Below are positions 55,940 through 64,000 of a DNA stretch of 64,000 nt, one piece after another. Under the pieces are notes generated by a model. That model had not been told where the DNA came from, made no database searches, and saw only the letters and a list, made by a program, of their open reading frames with translations. Every line of letters begins with the position of its first letter. Positions within the stretch are counted from its first letter, which is position 1. The DNA comes from Gymnopus androsaceus JB14 (Eukaryota; Basidiomycota; Agaricomycetes; Agaricales; Omphalotaceae), in assembly GCA_009733575.1 (NCBI GenBank), contig ML769643.1, forward strand, positions 31,959-95,958, read 5' to 3'. The position numbers and the translations under genes were made by a program.

Positions 55940-57700
55940 TCTTCCTAATTCCGGTTTCAATTTCACAATGTGACTAGGAAGCTGCCGCAGGAGATACAGA
56001 AGGATGATGTCCAGGAGCTTAGCTATCATATTCAATAGCTTGAGAAGCACTGCGACCATCTGTAAGTATAGACTTTGTCTTAGCCCATCTTGGATTCCTG
56101 TATCAACTAGCTGGTGCCTCTGCGAGCGTGCCTTCAAGTTATAACCTTTAAATCAAGCGTCCTTTACTGTACTCTTCCGACAAGTGTTCAGTCACACGTC
56201 ACGTCGGCCCAAAATGAACAGTTCACAGCAGAGTGTCACTGATCACTTGGGGTTGTGAACACTGTGACAACCAAAATAAAAATATATTTCTCAAAAAGGT
56301 TGAAAAAATACTTTAAAACATTCAAATTTTTCCTCAATCTACATATTAACAAGCCAGAAATAGTTTCAAATAAGGTAACAGGAAGATCATATTGTAAAAT
56401 AAGTACAGATAACCCACTAGAATCCATTCCCAGTGAGCAGTTCACAAGTCAGTCACAGGTCACTGCAATTTATGAACACTTAGAATTCTGAACAGGGCAG
56501 GTCACGGGTCACACCCTGTGAACACTTGGTCGGAAGAGTACAGTATTCTGAAATAGCTGTCTGCTGTTTCTTCGCCACTCTGCATATATAGAGCAAGGTC
56601 ACTACCAGACATAGAAACCAGCGCAAAGCAGCGCAATGAGAGGTTGCTACTAAACTTAAAGATCTCTTCTTGGTCCACGTTTGCACTTGGACCTTGCCCA
56701 GTCTTATGTAGGCATGAATTCGAAGCGGCGTCCCGAAGCCAAGTGAGGATACTCATGGCAGATGGCAACTTGCACCATGAATTGCTTTCATGATTCTTTC
56801 CCTCGTTTACACCTTCAATTGCTACTTTTGTGACATCGGCTACGTCCACTTTTCCACTTTCATCCGTCCAGCTATGCAATTTATTTTGTCCGGAGCAACT
56901 AGCTTACTAGTAGTAGTAGTTGCACAGTAGGTAGTAAGTACCCGTTTAGCAACTGCCATTTTTATGGAAATCCATTGCCCCTCCCCCCGTGTACTAGTAT
57001 CCATTGAATATCCACGAACGTTAAGTTAGCAGCTTTCTCGGTTTCCAGCTTAAGAGGCTAAGATGTTGTAAAGGCAGAATTTTCAATGCTAACTGTCATG
57101 ACTCCCACATGTGGACTTCTTAATAGCGTGCGACGTGTCCTTTCAAATGCAACAGATCAAGGCCATTGGCTACGAGTCTGAGAAAATTTTCAAAAAAAAA
57201 ATCAATCAACGAGGTAGTAATTGCGTCTATCCAAAAATGATGTATCGATGTTTCTGACCTTGTTTCGCTAGACGACATATTTTCGGCTACAACAGCTGGC
57301 TCCGAATCTACAAACACTGAATATGACTTGAGAGAGAACCAGGAAGAGAATGGTGACTTCTCCGGAGGTGATTGATTTGTTCCAGCGCTAATCGACTATT
57401 CTGAACTTTGCTTACGATTCATTTAGTTGGGTGACCTTGCCTTGAATAAAATGAAAGTCGATTTTATTAAGCGATTCATTCATCATTCAACGATGCCGGA
57501 CAAAACCTCGAAGAACTCACGTAGAACTCAAGCCTGTGACGGGTATGGTCTGAACTCTTTCCATTGCTTGTCTGATTCACAATGAGATATATTCCAGGTG
57601 TTGGTATGGTGTATCTAACCTCTTTCCATCGCCTGCCCAATTCACAATGAGATATGTCCCAGATCCCAAAAGAGTGAGCTGATTTCAAGCCTCATTGTAT
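55940..57700 (-). repeat. Segment C, copy C
   Basis: Reverse-complement copy of 13395-14432 flank, including KVDVADVTKVAIEGVNEGKN near 56780-56840 and the GTTCTACGTGAGTTCTTCGAGG block near 57510. It lacks the 1.7-kb TIR element present in copy A and the CATCAG element 4 beside copy D, so it gives empty sites for both. It carries repeat J. Confidence 0.7.
56165..56545. mobile_element. Repeat J, TIR element
   Basis: Ends TACTGTACTCTTCCGACAAG and, inverted, TACTGTACTCTTCCGACCAA continue into GTGTTCA. It is absent from copy B near 37945-37960. GTCAC/GTGAC-rich subterminal sequence is present at both ends. TT flanks both sides but the target duplication is not proven. A truncated copy is at 38697-38832. 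Confidence 0.75.
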
Positions 57701-57719
57701 TGTGCTGACTGGTACTTGC

Positions 57720-58620
57720 AGTTAAATGTGAGCCCTCAAGGAACTTTCTATAACCTGCACTCATTCGTGGTAGGCAATACTGTATAATTACGACCTAAAG
57801 CTCTCGTAACCATAACACAGTCCCTGGGAACTTGGTCATTTTGAAAATCATAACGCATAACGGGTTCAAGGAACTTTGAATTTTGCAAAATAGTAACTCA
57901 AATTCCAAAAATTGCACCAAAATGCCCAAAAAACACCAGAATTTTTTTCCGTAACCCTAATTTTTGGCCTGAGAACTCCACTTTTTGAAGTTCTCACCGT
58001 CACACATAAAACCCCGGCACTTTAGGTCATAATTATACAGTACTGATGATTCCGGGGTGGGGAAGTCATGCTCCAAGTGTATCGATGCAGGGATGCAGTG
58101 TACATTCACCTGTAAAAGAAAGGTATTTTCTGCTCGATTCTTTGCGCGACATGCTCATTGTTCATTAGAAACGCAAGCCCAAAATTGCTATGTACCAGTC
58201 TACTGAAGACTTTGCCTCTGTGGCAAAGACATTGATAGCACAAGTTCTTTCCTCTCCAGACTCCTATTTCCCACCCCCAGATTCCGCTACCGTCAGAGAC
58301 ATTATTATTTCCCTTGTGAAATATACACAATCTATTGAAGAAATTTTGGCTTGTTCACAAACCTCCACAATAGGTGCCGGTTCTCATCCAGATTCATTGC
58401 GGCAGGTGTCTACTTCACCAATTCCAGATACCAATGTCTCCCAGGAGAATATTCAAGTGACGAACGTGACGACGTCAATGAGAGCTTCAAGTAGCTCTCT
58501 GTGGGACACTCAAGTAGCAGATACTTTGGCAGATCTAGCAATTTCAGGCAAAAATGGTTTTTCAAGCTCAGGTGAATTGATGCTCACCAGTTGATTTCAG
58601 ATTCATATACAAACCCTGTC
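57720..58620 (+). pseudogene. Gene G copy 3
   Basis: Plus-strand copy in the order FYNLHSFVVGN, then insertion K, then TDDSGVGKSCSKCIDAGMQCTFT, a probable intron, RKPKIAMYQSTEDFASVAKTLIAQVLSSPDSY and PPPDSATVRDIIISLVKYTQSIEEILA. It runs on without the hAT element to GAGSHPDSLRQVSTSPIPDT. The C-x2-C-x6-C motif is intact, followed by a basic RKPK, as downstream of Zn2Cys6 clusters. The first half of such a cluster is not visible. The longest clean frame (58190-58594) lacks a proven start. Confidence 0.5.
57783..58037. mobile_element. MITE K in gene G copy 3
   Basis: A 255-bp element with ends TATAATTACGACCTAAAG and CTTTAGGTCATAATTATA. The TSD is CAATACTG/CAGTACTG (one change); copy 2 (36805-36815) has the single CAATACTG site. 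Non-coding, with a CCACTTTTTGAAGTTCTCACC stretch inside. Confidence 0.88.
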
Positions 58621-58739
58621 CAAGTTGGATAAGAACCCGCTAGATTTGACGCGTCTAAAGAGGCTGGAATATTGGGGCTTGGACATCGTAAGTCGGACAG
58701 CTTAGTCATTGTTCAGTCATTGTTCTGAAACTCCAGAAC

Positions 58740-59302
58740 GACTAAATTATTCCTCAGTGGTGTTTGCAACCCTCAGATTTTACTGCATCCGCGCACTACA
58801 CTTCCCCGCCAGCGATCTACTGTGGAAGCTGATACACAATCATTTCGACCATACTTTGATCCATATCCTTCACCACTGTCACGAAGGGCTTGCATGTCCT
58901 TGATGGCAACTTTGGTGCAATTGTCTTGGCGGTCTGTTCCATCGGGGCTAATTCCTTGCAGCTGCATCTGTCCTAAACAAGCCAATTCTGATTTTAACAG
59001 ACATGAATGCACGGACGGCCTCACATCAGATGTATGGATCTCTTACTCGCTCCTCTCAAGATACCTCAAATGTCTCCTCCTGTGGCTCCTCATTCCTCAA
59101 GATGGGGAATGACCTTGAGCTTATAATCTTAAATGGCGTGCAGAGTATGGGACCTACTTCTGGCCAATGTACTTCTTTTCAACCACGCGGAAGCAGTGTC
59201 ATTGACTATGCAATTGTCAATGCACAAATGATAGAGCTTGTTAAAGGTTTTGCAATAGGAAAACATGAACTGACATGGTCAGACCATGCTCCGCTTGCCT
59301 AA
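58740..59302 (+). pseudogene. LINE endonuclease/exonuclease/phosphatase domain
   Basis: The 99-codon frame 59003-59302 starts MNARTASH, corresponding to the conserved T-D-x-N-A-R of AP-type endonucleases. It continues LELIILNGVQSMGPTSGQ, SSVIDYAIVN and ELTWSDHAPL, which are the S-x-I-D-Y and S-D-H-x-x-L catalytic motifs. The N-terminal part upstream (58740-58990) reads LHFPASDLLWKLIHNHF in another frame. The catalytic His and Asp are present, but the upstream frame is broken. Confidence 0.85.
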
Positions 59303-59539
59303 AACTTGCTGGAACCAGCCAGCTGAAAGTGCCTCACTCCAATCAACCCGCACAAGCATAAGCAAGTACAAGTGCCTTTTCAATGGCCTATGGATACTCT
59401 GCTGGACCAAATGGTTGTGGATGTAGTCAATTCGCAAAAATGCACCTCAAACTGATCCTATTTATAAAGGTGTATGGTTCTCTCCCATCGGAATCCATTG
59501 TCTCTACTTCACAGTCACCTATATCTGTTTTATATAGCT

Positions 59540-59950
59540 GGTGCTTGCCTAAATCCAGGTACAGACTCTGTAATGTGTGGTGCCGGAATTTACTTTTGGT
59601 CAGAATAACAAGTTCAATAGCACTTGGCGAGTATATGGTCCTGGGCCCTCTGTGAAACCATGCTGTAACAATGGCAGTCTGGTTCCTAGTCCGTGACTTC
59701 CCAGATCAAAACCTGCTCATCCACACTAAATCACAGTTTATAGTAGAAGCACTCCACGCTTCATGCTGAAAGCAATATGAAGCACAACTGGACATGTGCA
59801 AATGGGGACTTATTGAGAGCAATTACAATTGTAGTCTGAGGCTGATCAGTCCCAATTCATTTAATACTGCTTCAACCTCAAGCATCAAATGGACACTATG
59901 ATGAGGCACTGAAGCTGGCAAATATGGGAGCTGTAAATACACTGGCATGG
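59540..59950 (+). pseudogene. Decayed RNase H-like domain before the RT
   Basis: Reading IAGACLNPGTDSVMCGAGIYFW near 59535-59600, this resembles the first strand pair of fungal-element RNase H (T-D-G-S-C-x-x-N-G ... A-G-A-G) with the first Asp replaced. Further on, NLLIHTKSQFIVEALH near 59710-59755 resembles the T-D-S-x-Y/F segment with Asp replaced by Lys. HYDEALKLANMGA near 59898-59937 resembles the closing A-D-x-L-A segment. Stops interrupt it. The position between endonuclease and RT is noteworthy. Confidence 0.55.
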
Positions 59951-60920
59951 CCATTACAATTACCTGTGAGGTCCCTCCCTGCCATAAGTACTAAAGATGG
60001 AAGAGCCAAGGTGACTACAGACTATGTCCCAAAACCCACCTCAAAATCTGAAGTACAACCTGCATCTCAGCTTGAAGCTCACAGAGGCAGAAGTCAGATG
60101 CTTCGGAAACGAGACAAGCGCCTTCATGTTGTAGATTACGCTTTGACTTGCTTACTAAAGAATGTATGCAACTCCGGATCTACCATTGGAGCTTCATACG
60201 TTCCACATATACTTTGCTTAGTGTTTACTCATCCCATTAGTAATACATGGAACTCATAGGAAAGTAGTAGAAGTATCTAGAATACCCAATGTACAGTATA
60301 TAAGGCCTACTTTCTGAGGCCAAATAGTAATAAGTCACCTGCAGTTCCCATAACCAATCAGAGCCTCACAGCTCCGAGTCACCGCTGCGCCGCATTTCTA
60401 CGACACTTCAAGAGTTTCAGTCATCTGCAACTAACTCAGCATTATTCTGGAAAAAGTTCATTGCACTTGCTCAAGGAAAAGTAGCAGAATCACCTGTCTC
60501 AATATCACAACTTAAAGCAGTCTTTCAAGAGCACATGAATGCACCAAAAACACTGCCAGATTCCTTTGATGCTGCATGCCATGCTCAAAATACTCAAGCG
60601 GCCAAGGAAATTCCTGATGTCACAGTTGACACCACCGCAGAACAATCCTTTGACTCTCCATTCACTGTGGAAGACATTGATGACACAAAAGTTGAGATAC
60701 AGAAACACCCAAGCAACAGTACAGCAGGGATTGAAGAAATCACTACAAGGAGATTGTAAAAATGGATAGTGTCAAACTCTGTCATCTTATCAACTTGTGT
60801 ATTTCAACTTGTGCATGTCCCACTATATGGATTGTGAGTGTTCTCATTGGAATTCTGAAGAGGTATAAACCATCAGATGACCCAAACAGCTATTGAACAA
60901 TCTGCTTAGAGAGCTGTCAC

Positions 60921-61469
60921 CTGTAGCAGTAATACTAAGTAATCTAATAAACACCGAGAAGTTGTCATGGGTCTAATTAAATAAATACGAGAACTTATCC
61001 TGCCAGCCAAATAGCATTAAGCACTGTTTTGGTCAGGTCTTCCTAGGGTGAGCACTTGTGCTCACCCTAACATAGAGACCTGAGCAAAACAGTGCCAAAC
61101 AAACAGTGCACATAGGTTAGGGTTAGGGGTTAAGGATAAAAATGGGGGTGTGGGGGCTTGTCCCCACTGTTAAATTATAGGTAAGGTTAGGGTTAGGGTA
61201 AACATACTAGGGACAACCCCAGTAGGGTTAGGGTTGGGTAGAGGTTGAACAGACAAATCCAAGGGGGGGTGTCAGTTTTTTCCCACAGTGCCTCATTCTC
61301 TCTGTATATCCATTTCAAGTTTGGGTCACATGATATCCAAGATAGGTTCTTGTGTTTAATTAATTAGACTGAAGAGATTGAATTTGGCTGGTAGGATAAG
61401 TTCTTGTATTTATTTAATTAGACCCACAACAACTTCTCGGTGTTTATTAGATTATTATTACACTATCAG
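60921..61469. mobile_element. Long-TIR MITE inserted in the RT
   Basis: TIRs of about 70 bases contain AATCTAATAAACACCGAGAA and GGGTCTAATTAAATAAATAC on the left (60940-61010) and their complement on the right (61376-61454), about 95 percent matched; weaker pairing extends to 60921 and 61469. It contains a 35-base hairpin with GGGTGAGCACTTGTGCTCAC and the telomere-like repeat T2. Target duplication unresolved. Confidence 0.85.
61019..61300. repeat. Telomere-motif repeat T2
   Basis: GGTTAGGGTTAGGGG, GGTTAGGGTTAGGGT and GGGTTAGGGTTGGG lie within 140 bases, with AAGCCCCCACACCC (complement) and GGGAAAAAACTGACACCCCC (complement) as in T1. An internal hairpin starts GCACTGTTTTGGTCAGGTCT and closes near 61100. 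Confidence 0.75.
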
Positions 61470-62607
61470 CTGAAGCTGTATGCTAAAATTTGTTACTCTG
61501 CTTATCATGAGGCGAGTGATTAAATGGGCAGACCTACGAAAGTTGATACCTCCATCACAAAATGGGTTCCGCAAAGATTATTGCACCAACAACAATGCAT
61601 TTATTTTGCAATGTGCTATTGAAAAGGGAAAGCCAATGGGAAAAACTCTCTATGTTGCTACAGTTGACATCACAAATGCCTTCCCGTCTACAGACCGTGC
61701 TACTCTCTGGCTGAAGCTGAAAATGCTAGGAATGTCAGGAGAGCTCTTTGACTGGATTCGCATGATCTATGCACTTATGCAATACGAGGTCCGTCATCAA
61801 AATGAATTCTCCCATCCATTTGGTGCAGATATTGGAATTATGATTGGTGATACACTCTCACCCAAGTTCTGGATTCCGTATATGGCAGACTTTGAGATCC
61901 CACCAACAGCTGATGATAATGAGCTCATGGGTATGCTTATCTCACACTTGGAGCAAGCAGATGACCTACTTTTACTAGCTCTCTTACCTGAAGGTCTTCA
62001 ATGCAAAATGGATATTTTTTATCAATGGTGCCAAGTCAACTTTCTAATTATAAATGCTATCAAGTCAGGAATCTCATACCATGGTCCTGCCCCTGCGATT
62101 ATGCCTGTATTCCGGTTTGGCCATAGCCCAGTAGCTTTATTAATGGAATATGTCTATGTGGGAATGCACTTCCGCACTGGAAACTACAGAGTGTTCTCCT
62201 TTCTAATCAAACCACACTTTGTGGAAAAGGCACAGAAGGCTCGCAAAACTGCCCATGCTGTTCTTCATGTTGATTCTATGATCGGAACTCTCCCTGTACA
62301 TGAAGGTAAAATACTGTATATGGGCTGTGTAGACCCACACCTTATCTATGGATGTGAGGTCACACTTAAAACTAGCAGCCAACTCTTTGACCTGCTTTTT
62401 GATGTGCAAAAGGCATTTTTTTGCCATCTACTTGGTCTCTCTAAAACTTCCATCAAAGCAGCCATTTTCTCGGAAACCGGCATTATGCCTCTGCAATTCT
62501 GCTGGCTGATACTGGCTCTTTGCTCCCTTTCATACTTCTTAAAAAGACCTGCAGACACATATGTGAGAGCTGTGCTCAATGAAAGCATTTCCCTCCATAC
62601 TGCTCCT

Positions 62608-63278
62608 CATCAGCAAAACCTGGGTAAAGGTCATAGCAGCTATAGCAATCTATAGCAAGCCATAGCAGCCATAGTGCTATGAAATGCTATGAGCTGCTAT
62701 GAGTCGCTATGAGCTGCTATGAGATCACCGAGTACTTGAGCCAGCTGTCAACATTTTGACAGCTGTCACTCTCTTCCGTCAATAGTATATAGCATCGACG
62801 AGAGTCGTCGTAACTTCCCCAAGCTCCCTTCCTTCTCCCAAATTTCTTTTTTTTCTAAGTTCTTTCTAAGTCGCTTTGGCTCGGCGTTCTCGGTGAGTTT
62901 CATTCAAGCCATTCAATATCTTTGCATACTATACTGTAACTTTATCTATGCTATATACTAGTTACCGTAGCTCTGTTTTGGTAAACTATCCTACTATGTA
63001 CTACTAATCTGCAATATATATGATTTATTATAATTATTTGGTCTCGCAAGTGAGCGAAACAATTCCGAGGACAACAAAAAAAATGAATTGAAGGACTGAC
63101 AGATGATGCGATGATGTGCCGTGAAATGCAAAATGCATAGCAACCCATAGCAGCTCATAGCAATCCATAGTGATCCATAGCTCTGGATAGATGGGGACCT
63201 TGCTATGGGTGCTATGGGTGCTATGAGTGCTGGATAGCGCTATCCAGCGCTGTCCAGTAAACCCAGGTTTTGCTGATG
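62608..63278. mobile_element. CATCAG-family element 5 in the LINE
   Basis: A 671-bp element with ends CATCAGCAAAACCTGGGTA and AACCCAGGTTTTGCTGATG, flanked by CT on both sides. Left subterminal repeats are CATAGCA and TATGAGCTGC; right ones are CATAGCAATCCATAG. It contains TTTTGACAGCTGTCAC. It separates the LINE RT from its C-terminal part. Confidence 0.92.
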
Positions 63279-63280
63279 CT

Positions 63281-63943
63281 GGTTTGGTGATTTAAAGATA
63301 AATATCACAAGAGTATGTCCTACCTACTCCCTACCAGATGCAGACATTCTTCTCAGTGCAGGACCTGATTCGGACATGCTGGGTGACTTCACAAAAATAA
63401 TTACTAATGAAGCACTCCAATGGCTTGAAAGTGAATTAGAAAGAGTTGACAAATGCTCCTACCTCCTAAAACTGCATCAAGAACCACATGAGAATGGCGG
63501 CTCAAAATATCGCACTATGTGGCTTTGCCAGTACTTAAAGGATATACAAAATGCACAACATTGCAAGGGCTCTCATTTGTCTACTCTCTGGTGACCATCC
63601 ACTAGCTGTTGTTTGCCTCACATGGACAGACAACCACAGAATACAAGTCCCACATGATGAGAGAGTCTGTCAGTTTTGCAAGCAAGCAGTTGAAACACCT
63701 GAGCATGCACTTCTGGAATGCACCCACCAACCACTGTTAGATCTTAGAAGCAACTTCCTCAGGGAATTTTACCGCTTACAACCAAGACCTGTTGTCCTCA
63801 ATGATAACATGGATAAAAGATCTTACTTGGCTTACCTTGCTTCAAGCCAACCAAGCTTCTCTGTCCTTGCCAAGTGGGTATACGGCATGATCAAAGTATA
63901 CAATGGCACTGTTATGTATGTTCCAGAGCAATATCGTCGATAA
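63281..63943 (+). pseudogene. LINE C-terminal region with zinc finger
   Basis: One part reads WFGDLKINITRVCPTYSLPDADILLSAGPDSD and EALQWLESELERVDKCSYLLKLHQEP (63281-63594). A frame change gives the second part (63551-63943) with VCQFCKQAVETPEHALLECTHQPLLDLR, the C-x2-C-x7-8-H-x4-C zinc finger typical of the RT-associated zf-RVT in LINEs. The frame closes at 63943 and the remaining 57 bases are 3' flank. Confidence 0.8.
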
Positions 63944-64000
63944 TATCAAACAGTAAATAGGAATGAGACTTGTAAATAAGTAGTATACCTAAAGCATGTA

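Larger units (their letters stand above)
60535..62607 (+). pseudogene. LINE reverse transcriptase, split by a MITE
   Basis: The RT lead-in is FTVEDIDDTKVEIQKHPSNSTAGIEEIT (60535-60759), then IVSVLIGILKRYKPSDDPNSY and TICLESCH to about 60920. After the MITE the main 391-codon frame (61480-62655) has NGFRKDYCTNNN, VATVDITNAFPSTDR (motif A, Asp kept), GDTLSPKFWI (motif B), LEQADDLLLLA (motif C, Asp-Asp kept but the usual Tyr/Phe is Gln) and NAIKSGI. Frame end at 62655 is inside CATCAG element 5, so true coding stops at about 62607. Confidence 0.88.
58700..63943 (+). mobile_element. LINE-like retrotransposon, degenerate
   Basis: Non-LTR element with endonuclease (about 58740-59302), decayed RNase H (about 59540-59950), reverse transcriptase (60535-62607) and terminal zinc finger (63281-63943). 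It is broken by stops, by a long-TIR MITE and by CATCAG element 5. Neither a poly-A tail nor target duplications were located, so its ends are approximate. Confidence 0.85.

Noticed and set aside
1..64000. tRNA or rRNA genes
   Set aside because: No cloverleaf-like or conserved rRNA sequence was noticed by eye; absence is not proven without a covariance search.

Overview
The window reads as nuclear DNA of a filamentous fungus, most likely a basidiomycete of the mushroom class (Agaricomycetes). The evidence is short GT-AG introns of about 40-70 bases, TTAGGG-type telomere-like motifs, a degenerate Ty1/copia element, a LINE-like element with endonuclease and reverse transcriptase, and a large orphan protein family that I remember as multicopy in mushroom genomes. 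I cannot name the genus. The region is overwhelmingly repeats and dead transposons. Only two ordinary genes look intact: two paralogous six-exon short-chain dehydrogenase/reductase genes (SDR-1, 16476-17644 +; SDR-2, 54349-55502 -).

Layout. 1-6066: gene-poor, with fragments of copia 5' ends in inverted orientation, fold-back elements and two short CATCAG-family elements. 6072-12927: one complete but inactivated copia retrotransposon with both LTRs and a perfect 5-bp target duplication. 13006-13375: a 20-bp minisatellite. 13395-38220: a scrambled direct array of a duplicated host block made of an unknown segment C, SDR, a deoxyhypusine hydroxylase (DOHH) pseudogene convergent with SDR, and an unknown gene G with half a Zn2Cys6-like cysteine motif. 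It is riddled with insertions, including a 5.46-kb TIR element (22566-28025) and a large broken orphan ORF (30826-33720) ending 563 bp from a CAAGGGG-type terminus. 38833-53515: a giant palindrome with two arms of about 6.1 kb around a 2.5-kb spacer holding part of a second copia element. 51205-58620: an inverted copy of the host block (DOHH-2, SDR-2, C, G). About 58700 to the end: a LINE-like element (endonuclease, decayed RNase H, RT, terminal zinc finger) broken by two TIR elements.

The duplicated block supplies natural empty sites, so many insertion boundaries and target-site duplications can be read directly. At least three groups are resolved: (i) a CATCAG-ended group with exact 2-bp TSDs, six copies from 159 bp to 5.46 kb; (ii) a CAAGGGG-ended group with 8-bp TSDs, repeatedly nested; (iii) other 8-bp-TSD hAT-like elements and TA-TSD Tc1/mariner-like elements.

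Most informative points: the 14.7-kb palindrome, whose left edge coincides exactly with a transposon end; the CATCAG superfamily; the possible pairing of the CAAGGGG termini with an orphan protein family; and loss of the catalytic serine in SDR-1 but not SDR-2. All boundaries come from reading by eye; no alignment or database search was run.
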